A model generated the notes under the pieces. That model was not told the DNA's origin. It did no database searches and saw nothing but the letters and a program-made list of their open reading frames with translations. Of a stretch of DNA of 64,000 nucleotides, positions 11,334-21,939 are shown piece by piece (within the stretch, counting starts at the first letter, position 1; every line of letters begins with the position of its first letter). The translations under genes and the position numbers were made by a program. This DNA is from Begonia masoniana (taxonomy: Eukaryota > Streptophyta > Magnoliopsida > Cucurbitales > Begoniaceae), in contig CM039502.1 in the NCBI GenBank assembly GCA_022432975.1, positions 26,272,996 through 26,336,995 of the forward strand, in the 5' to 3' direction.

Positions 11334-12713
11334 TTATTCAGAATCAGAGGGTAAATGGGAGGAAGATGGAGATTCATGGAGCTCCAAGCTGCGCAACAAT
11401 GGCGTCAATTCTCTTTTACAAAACTGTTCATACTCTACTTCATCTCCTCCTTTCTTCTTCACCTCCACAACCATCAACGACGGCGTCAACTCAAATATCT
11501 CCGCCTCTACACTCAACGGACCTCTCTCTCCTTCCCTCGTCCCCTCCATTCTGACTCTGCAATCCTTCTTCCTCACTGTAAAACTCACCACCTTCGCTAT
11601 CTCCTCCAACTTTGCTATAATCTTCTTCACCGGAGTTCCGGTTATCACCCTCGCTTCCTCCCCGTTATCCTCAAAGAGCGAAGAAAGATCGAAACCTCGC
11701 GAGAATGAAATTATATCAAACGCGTTCAAGCTCGCCGGACGAGTTAACGGCGAACGTTTCCTGTGCTCTTCCATTGTCTCCGGTTGTCTTTCCGGTAAAG
11801 AATCAAAATGTTCGTCGGTATCTCTGATATTGCAGAGCTTGTCGTCTTCTATGTAAAATTTTACCTGCTTGAACCCTTTTTTAAACCATTTGTTTTCCAT
11901 AATCTCAGGTATTGTAATCCGGGTTCCTGGATTTACATCGAGGAGACGTTTCAGTAGCCGGGTTAGCTCCGGCGAGAACCATTTAGGTGATCGGAATTCT
12001 CCCCGATAAATTTTTGTATACAGTTGCATGATATTTGGATCGTTAAATGGCAAATATCCGGCCATTAAAACGAAGAGAATAATTCCACAAGACCATATGT
12101 CGAATTTTGAAGCTTCATAACCCTTTCTGGCCAAAACTTCTGGTGCAACGTACGACGGTGTACCGCAAAATGTGTGGAAGAGACCGTCCTGCCGAATCTG
12201 ATCGGAGACGGCACTAAGACCGAAATCGGAGACTTTTAGGTCGCCGTTTTCGTCTAGAAGGAGATTCTCAGGTTTAAGATCCCGATGGTAGACTCCTCGC
12301 GAATGACAGAATCCGACGGCGGAGATTAGCTGTTGGAAGTACTTGCGAGCTTGTTCTTCTCTTAGTCGTCCTTTTGCCACTTTGTTGAAAAGCTCGCCAC
12401 CTCGAACATACTCCATTACGAAGTAGATCTTCTCTTTGGTCGCCATAACTTCGAAGAGCCGGACTATATTCGGGTGGCGGAGACGGCGGAGGATCGAAAT
12501 TTCTCGTTTGATGTGGGCGATGAGGCCATTTTTTTGGATCTTCTCCTTGTCGAGGACTTTAATGGCGACGATTTCATCTGACTTTATGTTGCGGGCGCGG
12601 TAGACTTTAGCGAATGTCCCTTGGCCGAGAAGCTTGCCAACCTCATAGCGCCCAAGGAGAAGACCGGCTTTATCTTTCTTGTTGACACTGGTTTTTTTGT
12701 TGGAATCCGCCAT
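11334..12713 (-). CDS. CIPK12: CBL-interacting serine/threonine protein kinase (CIPK12/18/19-like)
   Basis: This intronless 459-residue frame is a full CIPK (SnRK3) kinase. These kinases are switched on when calcium-loaded calcineurin B-like (CBL) proteins bind them, and they phosphorylate ion channels, transporters and other membrane targets. The kinase domain shows the glycine loop at residues 30-37 (GQGTFAKV), catalytic Lys52 and Glu71, HRD at 143-145, DFG at 163-165 and APE at 190-192, with an activation loop carrying Thr181. The CBL-binding NAF motif is at 330-332 within SLNAFDIISFS, followed by the phosphatase-interaction region at about 357-395. The SDSE tail and lack of introns fit the CIPK12/18/19 branch; the exact ortholog is uncertain. 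The start is the first ATG downstream of a TATA box. It is the only intact host gene here, and a MULE ends 44 bp past its stop codon. Confidence 0.95.
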   Translation of the reverse strand: MADSNKKTSVNKKDKAGLLLGRYEVGKLLGQGTFAKVYRARNIKSDEIVAIKVLDKEKIQKNGLIAHIKREISILRRLRHPNIVRLFEVMATKEKIYFVMEYVRGGELFNKVAKGRLREEQARKYFQQLISAVGFCHSRGVYHRDLKPENLLLDENGDLKVSDFGLSAVSDQIRQDGLFHTFCGTPSYVAPEVLARKGYEASKFDIWSCGIILFVLMAGYLPFNDPNIMQLYTKIYRGEFRSPKWFSPELTRLLKRLLDVNPGTRITIPEIMENKWFKKGFKQVKFYIEDDKLCNIRDTDEHFDSLPERQPETMEEHRKRSPLTRPASLNAFDIISFSRGFDLSSLFEDNGEEARVITGTPVKKIIAKLEEIAKVVSFTVRKKDCRVRMEGTREGERGPLSVEAEIFELTPSLMVVEVKKKGGDEVEYEQFCKRELTPLLRSLELHESPSSSHLPSDSE

Positions 12714-12777
12714 GGTCGATGAATTTGAAGCTTCTTGTAGGCTCTGGAAGTCTCGTTCTTGTTGAGGAAAGAAGCTA

Positions 12778-12785
12778 ATTTTATA
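12778..12785 (-). promoter_or_regulatory. TATA box of the CIPK gene
   Basis: The minus strand reads TATAAAAT, 65-72 bases upstream of the start codon. That spacing would give a short 5' untranslated leader with transcription starting near 12750. Confidence 0.6.
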
Positions 12786-13530
12786 CTGTAGGAGGTGTGG
12801 GATAATGATGTAATGGCGTGGAGCTTGTTTTTCTCAGAAGTTTACAAAATTACAAATTATAAATTTAATTAGACTTAAAAGAGTTGAAATTTGTGTTCTG
12901 AAATCTCAACAGCCCAACTCGATACACAGTCACCAATATCTTTTATTAATAATAATCATGTTTAAAAGATAGGTATTACTTTTCAAATTACAAGTAGCTG
13001 GTTGTAGTTGATATTTAACCTTAAAACATGTTTGCATGGACTCTAAGTAAATAGTCATTTTTTATATAAGTGCTTTTTAGACATAGTGTCCCTTTCAGCT
13101 TTTTATTTTTGTAAGATTAATGATCATTCTAGTTTTGATAATTGCAATGATACGATACGTCGGGTCGAACGTGGGATGTATTATGCTTATCTCACTTTTG
13201 TTTTGAACTTATCAAGTCCTCCAATGTCAAGCCAATCAAGAATTAAACCTCGTAGATTTTTTAAAAAATATATTGTTGAAATTTACAATTTGAAAAAAAA
13301 AAAAAAATCACAGTAATACCCAATAAAATAATATGATCATCGACTTAACTTGTGTGGTGTGGATTATGACTTTAAATTTTAAATCAAGTTTTCTACTACA
13401 AATCCAAGTTTTAGGTTGGATGATCGGATTCTCTCTGAGTATCAAGACGGTCGACCCAACGTTTCTGTTGAACTTGTTTCTAAATCATGACAAAAATAAA
13501 TTGGTATCTAAAAGTAAATATTATTAACGG
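12786..13530. other. CIPK upstream region
   Basis: This should contain the kinase promoter on the minus strand. It is AT-rich with a poly(A) run at 13293-13306. The small open frames at 13086-13316 and 13333-13527 show no family features. No further regulatory site could be assigned with confidence. Confidence 0.4.
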
Positions 13531-15106
13531 TAATTAACAAAAAACCATTAAACTATAGAGTCATTAACAAACTCGTCCTTAAACTATATTTGTCAACAAA
13601 AACACCCTTAAATTATGACAAGTTAATAAAACAACATTTGTCGTTTAAATGTCTGTTAAAATTTGGTCGTGCGATAGCTCAGTCTTCGAGAGTGTACTCT
13701 CGCTCTTAATCACTGTCTCTGGAGCAGAATTAAGTTCTCTACAGCGGGCTCCCCCTCCAGAATCAGTATATATGTTGTTTCTAGAACGAGAACCCGCTAT
13801 CGAAAAGCGGGCTCTCGCTTCAAGAACAATATATAAATAACGCGATCAAAACTCTCATACCCGTAATTTTTCTCTTCAGAAGAAATCTCTCCTCCGCTCG
13901 TTGTTGTCATTTGGAGCGGGATCCCACTGACAAAGGACGAGATCCCACTCCAAAGACAGTACACACTATTTTTTGAGCTGTTTTTATGTTATCTATTTAA
14001 TTTCTACAGACGTAACTCTACTTTGCCCAATAAATTTTCATGGTGTTGTAGTTCCACTTTCACTACCTCTATCCTTGGAAAAATCTCAATCCACAAGTAC
14101 AATGATTAACGAGAGCCAACTTTTGATTTCATCCCACCACTACTCCATTTCCACTCTTAATTGAACGAAGTTTTTCTCTGTTTCTTCTAAGAACTTCATT
14201 CTATCTCTTTCTGCATCTTTACTACTTATTCTCTTCACTTCGAAGCCACAATTTCTAGATCATCATTCAAATGACATGACTTCGTCCTATAAATCAAATT
14301 GGTAAAACTTCAAATATGAATTGAACAAGTAGATTTGAAAATAATCGATAAAAGAGATTTATAATCATACAAAGACTTAGTTCTTTTCTATTTACAAGAA
14401 TACCTAGTTTTATTGGCTCCTAATTCATAAACTACATGTTCCATTGGAAAAAGAATCATACAGCAATAAAATATCAGAAAATTATTCTCAGTTTCGGAAG
14501 TATCTTCATTTTTTTTAGAATAAAACTTAAGAAAAAATACATGTCAGTGGGCTGGATCCCGCCCTTCGTCAAGGGGATCCCACTCCGAATGACAACAATG
14601 AGCGGAAAAGAGATTTTATATGGAGAGAAAAAATCACATATATGAGAGATTTTGACCGTGTTATTTATATATTATTCATGGAGCGGAAGCCTGCTCTTCG
14701 ACAGCAAGCTCCCTCTCTAGAGATAGTGTATATACTGATTTTGGAGCAAGAGTATGCTGTAAAGAGCTGGATCCCGCTCTAGAGACAATGTTTAAGAGCG
14801 GGAGCACGCTCTTCAGCAGCGAGATCTCGCTCTAAAAGAAAAAAAAAAAAAGCAGGATCCTGCTTTTGAAGAGCGGGCTCCCGCTTTTGAAGAGTGGGGC
14901 TCTCGCTCTGGTCAAAAACTCACTGAACGGGATCCCGCTCTCGAAAATCAATTTCCCGCACAACCAAATTTTAACGGACATTTAAACGTCAAAAGTTGTT
15001 TTGTTAATGGGTCATAGTTTAAAGGTGATCTTGTTAACGAACATACTTTTAAGGCGAGTTTGTTAATGACCTTATAGTTTAAGGGTTGTTTTTTTTTTGT
15101 TAATTA
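13531..15106. mobile_element. Non-autonomous element with about 150-bp terminal inverted repeats
   Basis: The left end from 13531 (TAATTAACAAAA) through about 13680 matches the reverse complement of about 14965-15106. Both carry the series CATTAACAAACTCG, TTTAAATGTC and GTTAAAATTTGGT in the same order. The interior has no coding frame of note and is studded with self-complementary GC-rich words (GGGATCCC, GCGGGCTCCCGC), for example near 13745, 13915, 14555, 14770 and 14850-14945. No clear target duplication was found, so the exact ends are provisional. The AT-rich terminal phrases resemble those of the MULE at 8136-11289. Confidence 0.7.
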
Positions 15107-17847
15107 TTCTATTATTAAATAATATAATGCTATAAAAATAATATAATTCACTCTTTGAACTTTCTTCGATGAGATGGGAAGAGGCCAAGGGCAATCCAGA
15201 GAGGACGAAAGTGGACCGCACATATTATCCAACAAAACCCCAAAGTCAACCAATTGAGTGTGGCTGCCACTCTCTTTATTTCAGTACGCTTACGTGTCCT
15301 CCCGCTGTACACGTTGGCCAATTCCCAAGTTACAATCACGTGCATTTAAAAACATTTTATGCACCGTTCTAACATCTGATCCCAACAAAGACTGACGAAG
15401 AAGTCAACACGATGATCGGTGGTGATTCATTGACACGTAGCCCATTTGTTTTTTTTTTAATAGTTAATACATATTCACTTCTCCCCATATTAACAGATAT
15501 TAAAATTAGGCACCCAGGTTTTCTTCTATTTTGCTTTTGTTCTTTGAAATCGCAACATGACTGTGCGTATCAACTTAATTAGAATGTAAAATATTTCATC
15601 TCTTAATTTTAAAAAAGATAATTATGTATTTATTCTTTAATTTTATTTTATAATTTTTTTTTTCTAACATGACATTCAGATAAAAAGCAGAGATATACAT
15701 CACATTAATATCGGTTTTCTTAAGGATTGGGATTGCGTTATGTTGAATTTAGAAGCATGGGTCAATACATAAGTAAGAAGGCACTTGTTAAGTTGCCACG
15801 TATGGAGTCATAAGTTTGAAAATGTTTAATGCAACGTAGCTATTACAGCCAATGCAACGTAGCTATTGCATAGTTCTCGAAGTAGGTAACATGTCACTTT
15901 TATTGTTGGCGACATTTATTGCTATGTTCCACCTCATTGCTTCAAGGCTTAGATAAAGTGTTACTAATGAATGTTTCTTCTATTTTTTTAAGGTTTTGTT
16001 TTTTTTTGTCTTATATATTTTTGTTAATCTTGATTTCTAAAAGCTATCAAATATTTAATGGAGTATTTAATTGGGAGAGAGGAAATTATAAATGATGTTC
16101 AAAGATCATGTGACTACCAACATATTTATTGGATCCTACAACAAAAAAAGGGGTATGACATTTAATGATACATTTATGTAAATTAACAATTATTAGTCAC
16201 CATAAATAATTCCATTGATTATCTTGACAAGTTCATCATTAAAATCAAAGAGAAATTGAAAAAAATTCAAATTTGTTAATATTTTTCTAGGGGCTTGGAT
16301 GGGAATTAGTCAAAGAAACAAGGGAAATTTCTTGCACAATAATTGACGATGATGTGCACTCTATTGGATAAGATTAAATAGTTGTCAATAATTGTAAACT
16401 ACCTAAGCTCAAAAGTCCAAAATATTAGGGTTGCACATGAGTTGGTTCAGTTCCCTTTTCATGCTGGAATCAGACCGAATCGTGACCCAATGTTTCCTAA
16501 CATTCGGAATTGCAAATCGAACCACATTTATGATTTCAAAATTAAAAAAAAAATATATTTTTTAAAAATATATTTAGATTTTTTTATTGATTTTAGGTTA
16601 AATTTGAGCCGGGCAAGGTTTTTTTAACTTTGGGCTGATTTTTGAGTTTTATTAGGGTTAAATCAGATTCAACATGCGATTTGGTTAGGTTTTACTCAAC
16701 TTTTGACTGCAAAACCGTAAATCGAACCATGACTCTTGGTTACGGCCTTATAAAACCATGGCTGGTTCTAAGTGTAGGAACCAAATTGAACAAGGACCGA
16801 ACTGCCAATTTGGGTTTGAAAAGTTGTTTTTTCCATTTCTGCTCATCTTTACAAAAAAAGTCAAAAAGTCAAAGTATGTTGTTGTCCTTGGCATTCAAAT
16901 CCAACCCCTTCTTGAACTTGGATCAATGAAGAAAGACTGATAAGTTCTTTTACTCATCAAAGCCCTAGATATCCGCCCCTAATAAACTGAGTTAAATGTT
17001 TTTTTAGCCTAGTTTTATCATGTAAAATAAAATAAGGGTTATAATAGAACACGACAAACGACATAGAGTCAATACCATCTTCATTCATATCATCATCAGA
17101 TTTGACTTTTATATACTTGGTACGAACTACACGAACTAGTATCATTGAATCAATCAAGTATAATTATAAAAAGAGATTAATAAACTATAAAACAAATGGT
17201 TGTTGAGTTAGAAATTCGAAGGCAATTCATATATCAATATTTATACTTATGTAGCACCCATACACTCTTTAAAAAAAAACAAAAATCGATCTATGACTAT
17301 ATGAAATTAAGGGGAAGAATATGTGAAGCTTCTTTAATCGTCTACTTTTGAACCAAAACTTATACAAGATGTCTTTACGTATGAAGCACTCACTCACCCT
17401 ACATTTTTACGAAGCAATCTGCGACAATAAAACTATCATAGGTGAATCACTCACTAACCTATGAATTACTCACTCAGCTTACAAAGACATGATTTTGGTC
17501 TGTCACAAAAAATGTGCAAATCAATAACGTAGATATAATTACTCTCTGTCTCAAGTTTCTATGACGCTAAAATTCTTAACTGTTTTTGTACAAATTTTCA
17601 GGGAAAGGAGATAATTTGAACAAAAGATAAACCTATATGGGATGCACATAAGTAAAGAAGATTTATTTTGTTTAAGACTAATAAGCTTATCCTCCAATTC
17701 TACGCTCTAATTTTAACTCAACGTAACATTTATGTGTCATTTTTTAATTAATCTAATTAATGTAAAACAATATAACAATAAATAAAGGCTCAGAATACAT
17801 TACAACAAACATATACAGAGTATATACTGTAACACCCGAACTAAAAA
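15107..17847. other. AT-rich intergenic DNA with an ACGT-core cluster
   Basis: No gene is recognised. Between about 15285 and 15445 there are several ACGT-core sites of the G-box/ABRE kind (TTACGTGTC, TACACGTTGG, ATCACGTGCA, GACACGTAG). About 16430-16760 is a degenerate run of GGTTCGGTT/AACCGAATCG-like words without a reading frame. A duplicated TGTAACACCCGA occurs at 17828-17839, just before the gypsy LTR begins at 17848. Confidence 0.45.
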
Positions 17848-20410
17848 TGTAACACCCGACATTTTGCCATGTAATAGTTTTCCCGGATCATTTAATCGGG
17901 ATTAATATTATATTAATACAAAGGAGTGTTTTGGTGGAACTGTTGGAATAATTGTGGAGAACTAAACTAATGTGTAACTAAACAAAACATTAAGTTTAAA
18001 ATGCATGGAAGGGCAATTTGGAGAGAAATTAAGGTTGGTGGGAGTGAGCCAATGGTTGAATGACATCTGGCGACTTGATGAAGAAGCTAAGTCTTCCTCC
18101 TACGTGAAACCCTCACTTCTCATCTGTTTCTTCCCACTGCTCTTTGTTTTCTCTTCCTGGCGATTTTGACAAAGCACCAACACTTTGTTTCCTCGTTTTT
18201 CTTCTGTTTCCTTCAACCAAGGTAATCATCTATGGAAGTTATTGATTTTGGACAAGTTTAATGCGAGTTTTCACTGGGGTTTAGGGTTATTAATTCTGTG
18301 AAAACTCACTGTTTTGGATGAAAATACGTTAGTGTGTTTTCCTAAAGAGTTGAAATGAGCTTGCTGCATATTCTACAAGTTATTTGTTAGCATTTGCAGC
18401 TTGTTTAATTTCTCAACATTTCAGCAACAGATCCGAGCGTTCCAGGGACATTTGAGCATTCTACACTGCAGCAAACAGGTAAGTTCATAACCGTAGGTTG
18501 GTCCCTTAAGGCCCTACATCACGGAGGTACTAGGTTTCTTGTTCTGTCGGGTTGTTTTGGGTAGAAAGGTTATAGTCTATGTTCTGAAATGTCCGGCTTC
18601 GATTTACTTTCTGTTGTCTTATTTCTGCTGTCTGCCTGTTTAAGTTCAAGCACCGTTCATGCATACACGTTTTCTCTGAAAGAAATGCAAATGTTTTCTG
18701 TACACTGTTTGAAACTAAACAAGATAAAATCCGACTGAAATGTACCAGGTTAAGTGCGAGACGGGGACTGGCCCCAGAACTGTTTACTGTTTACCGTTTA
18801 CTGTACTGTATCCCTGAATGTGTCTAATAGTGCACCCTCCCCCTTTTCCACTGTTTGCCAGTTCCCCCATAAGCTCCACTTAATTCTACTACCACTGTAA
18901 CTTAATGCTCTATACTGTCACCGTATTTCTGAAAAACTGCATGCATAGCATTTTGCGTCACTGCATTCTGATTATGTCCTTACTGAGTTTTAGACTCATA
19001 GGTGAACTCTCTGATGTAGGTACTGAACCTGAAACCGAGGACTTTGTTCCTCAAAATGACGATCTGATGTAACTAGTGGATCGAGCTCACAGGGTGGTTG
19101 CTGCAGTTAGACATAATTCTGTTCTGAGGTTCAAGTTTTTAAAATATAGTTTATATTGTAAAGTTTTATGAAATTCTGGTCTTTGTGTTAAAAGCCCTGT
19201 AGAAAACTTCTGTTTTGGGAGTTTCTGTAAATCTATGTTAAGTTTTGTACTGTCTTTGGAATTTTGAAACAATGTATAGATTCTGTTTCAATGTTTAAAA
19301 CCGCTGTATTTGACAGTTAAGTTTGTATTCTAGAGTATTCTAGAATTTGTTTGAGATATTCTCCGATAATCTGTGCATGGATTGTCTCTGGTTTTGGAAT
19401 AATCCATGCAGTTGTTTTCTTGATCTTCTGTTAGGTTTTCTAACTTCTGTCATGTTCCCATGGATGTTTTAAAACTGTGTTTAGAATCGGGTTTGAAGGT
19501 TTGAAGCCCTTATGCCTTCTGTTTGAAGTTTTCTGTTCCTATGACTTCCTGTTAAAGTTGTCAAGTTTTGCCTTAAAAGCTGCATCTTCCGATCACGTTC
19601 ACTGCCTGCATCCACCGGTGACGTCATCCATCTTCCGGCTGACGTCATCTCCTTCTACCAATTTCGTTCACTGCCTGCATCCACCGGTGACGTCTTCCAT
19701 CTTCCGGCTGACGTCATCTCCTTCTACCGATTTCATTCACTGTCTGCATCCACCGGTGACGTCATCCATCTTCCGGCTGACGTCATCTCCTTTTTACCGA
19801 TTTCGTTCACTGCCTGCATCCACCGGTGACGTCATCCATCTTTCAGCTGACGTCATCTCCTTCTACCGATTTTGTTTACTGTCTGTTCCTACCGGTGAAC
19901 TCTATTCTTGTTTATAGTTCACATCCACCGATTAGCACTGTTCATCTTTTGTTATATCTGCATCCACCGATAGCTTTTACCTTCTGCCCAGTTTTACTCT
20001 CCTCCTTCCGATTATCACTGTACACTTTTGTTTTATTTAATCCACCGAAGCTCTTTTTATACCAAGTCTTCCGCCAGCCTGAATTCTTTTAAATTAAGTT
20101 CATTTCTGTTTTCTGCTTCACCTGAGAACTCTCTCTTTCTCCTTGTAAATGTTTTCTGTTACTCACTGTAGTTTCTCCTTCTCTGTAAAGTTACGTTTAT
20201 AGGGTTTGCGATGACAGTGCATGTTTTCTGTCATTCAGTTCTGTTTTCCGTTAAAGTTTTAAAAGTTCAGTTGGCTTTCATAAGTTGTTCCAGTAACGCT
20301 GTCTGTTCTGTTTATGTTCAAAAAAAAATTAGTCACCGTTTTTCGTCCACTGTCCCGGAGTGATGGCTCTGATCCCGGACTCCGATCGGGTTCGGTTTTG
20401 GGTCGTCACA
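17848..20410 (+). repeat. 5' LTR of the gypsy element
   Basis: It runs from TGTAACACCC to GTCGTCACA. It contains a splice-donor-like GTAAGT at 18479-18484, the arm CCTACATCAC at 18513-18522 and its partner TGATGTAGG at 19012-19020. A short version of the tandem array lies at about 19595-19895. Relative to the 3' LTR it keeps about 150 bp (about 19040-19180) that the 3' copy has lost. Confidence 0.9.
19595..19895 (+). repeat. 69-bp tandem repeat in the 5' LTR, about 4-5 units
   Basis: Each unit holds CTGCCTGCATCCACCGGTGA, then TGACGTCATC, a TTCCGGCTGACGTCAT segment and CTTCTACCGATTTC. All units are the long 69-bp form and the later ones are diverged. It is the unexpanded counterpart of the array at 26640-29450. 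Confidence 0.85.
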
Positions 20411-20414
20411 GTTA

Positions 20415-20426
20415 TGGTATCAGAGA
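20415..20426 (+). other. Primer-binding site (tRNA-iMet type)
   Basis: TGGTATCAGAGA lies four bases after the 5' LTR end and is complementary to the 3' end of initiator tRNA-Met, the primer for minus-strand DNA synthesis. Confidence 0.9.
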
Positions 20427-20572
20427 GACAAGGTTTTAAAACCGATTCTGTGAAATGTTGGAACTGCGCAACCCGCCACGTGATATCGCTCCACCAACTG
20501 TAAGTGTCTAATGTTTTGTAAAAAGTTTCTGTTTATTAAATTTAGTTATTTCGTTGATAGGATTATTTAGAA

Positions 20573-21586
20573 ATGGTGAGAGGACATCAAGAAGAGTCAA
20601 GCGAAAGCTCTCGAGCCATTGACCGACTAACCGAACTGGTGGGTGCACAGTCACGCATGGTTGAACGCATGATGGCCAGAGAAGACGACAGAAACAATAA
20701 TCATGGGAAAAACAATCGTGATAATGCGCCGCGAGACAACAGTGGAGACAGATTCCAGCGACTCCAGCCGCCTTCATTTGATGGACTGTCTACAGACCCG
20801 ACCCGTGCTGAAACCTGGATTCGAACAATGGAGAAAATGTTTAGATATGCAGAAGTAGAAGACAACAAGAAAGTTATTTGCGCCACGTTCTATCTCACCG
20901 AAAGTGCCGGATTTTGGTGGGACACAGTGCAGTCAACTACAGTGGCATTAAGCTGGGAAGGATTCACTAAGATCTTCTACGAGAAGTACTTTGACCGGGG
21001 AGTGAGGAAGGAAAAGTTGCTTGAATTCTCTCGGCTGCGACAATATGGGTCAGTGGCTGAATATGTTCAGAAATTCGAGTCACTATCCTGATATGCAACA
21101 CATATGGTGGCCACCGATGAGAACAAGGTGCACCAATTCATTCAAGGATTAAAGATGGACCTTCTACGAGGGATCACAACCGGAGGATTCGATGAGGCAC
21201 CGTATGTGAAGGTGGTGGCCAAGGCTTATCAGTTGGAGGCCTTAGAGATAAAGTCCCAGAGACAAAGAGATTCGCCAAGAGGGATTATTCGAAATGTTCC
21301 TCAGCAACAACAGCAACAACCAAGGGGTCAAAACCTGCAACCTCAACAGCAGCAAAACAGGGGCATAAGAGGCCCAATGACACCATCACTTACCCAGACA
21401 AAGGAAAGAGACCGATGGGAGCTCCTCAGCCCACTATATGTCCACGGTGCCAGAGAAGCCACCAGGGCGAATGCAGGCTTATTACTGGCGCTTGTTTCCG
21501 ATGTGGCAAAGGAGGCCATCATGTCCGTGATTGCCCGATACCCGACACGAGACAAAATCAGGCCGTGCCAAGAGTCTTTGCAATGA
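20573..21586 (+). pseudogene. Gypsy gag
   Basis: The ATG at 20573 opens the capsid-type gag: a polar N-terminus, the RFQRLQPPSFDG segment, a retrotransposon gag domain with FYEKYFDRGVR, then a Gln-rich linker. It is interrupted by TGA at 21089-21091 and resumes in the same frame from 21092. A frame change near 21395-21410 moves the two nucleocapsid knuckles (CPRCQRSHQGECR and CFRCGKGGHHVRDCP, about 21440-21540) into the protease frame. Gag would form cytoplasmic particles and bind element RNA through the knuckles. The stop is consistent with an Arg-to-TGA transition. Confidence 0.85.
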
Positions 21587-21939
21587 TGGAGGACGTTGAT
21601 GATGCTGATCTGCACACAGCAATTACAGGTACAATTTCAGTATGTGATGCACCTGCCTATACCTTGTGGGACACGGGGGCCACACATTCGTTTGTGGCCA
21701 TGGACTTCATAGTTAAACAGAGGTTTTGTAGTACGTCGTCAGATCAGCCCTATAGCATTATGCTACCGTCCGGAGAGTTTATGCACTCCGAGCAGGTTGT
21801 AAGGGGTGATATAGTGTCAGTAGGAGACCAGAAATTATATGCCAATCTCATCGTCATCAGGATGAAAGGTTACGATGTTATTCTGGGGATGGATTGGCTG
21901 TTAGACATTATGCCACCATCAACTGTAGGTCCGGGCTAG
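21415..21939 (+). pseudogene. Gypsy nucleocapsid end and aspartic protease
   Basis: This frame carries the zinc knuckles followed by a retropepsin domain with active-site DTGA in LWDTGATHSF (about 21664-21693) and the [11 protein letters not shown] flap-to-end motif near 21870-21900. The protease would cut the polyprotein. It ends early because of a short deletion at about 21895-21900, apparently within a small direct repeat, which moves the downstream polymerase into another frame. Confidence 0.85.

Noticed and set aside
11355..11708. Plus-strand frames inside the kinase gene
   Set aside because: They are shadows of the CIPK coding sequence on the opposite strand.
17828..17839. Alternative start of the gypsy LTR
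   Set aside because: TGTAACACCCGA occurs at 17828 and 17848, but only 17848 aligns with the 3' LTR and gives a matching duplication.
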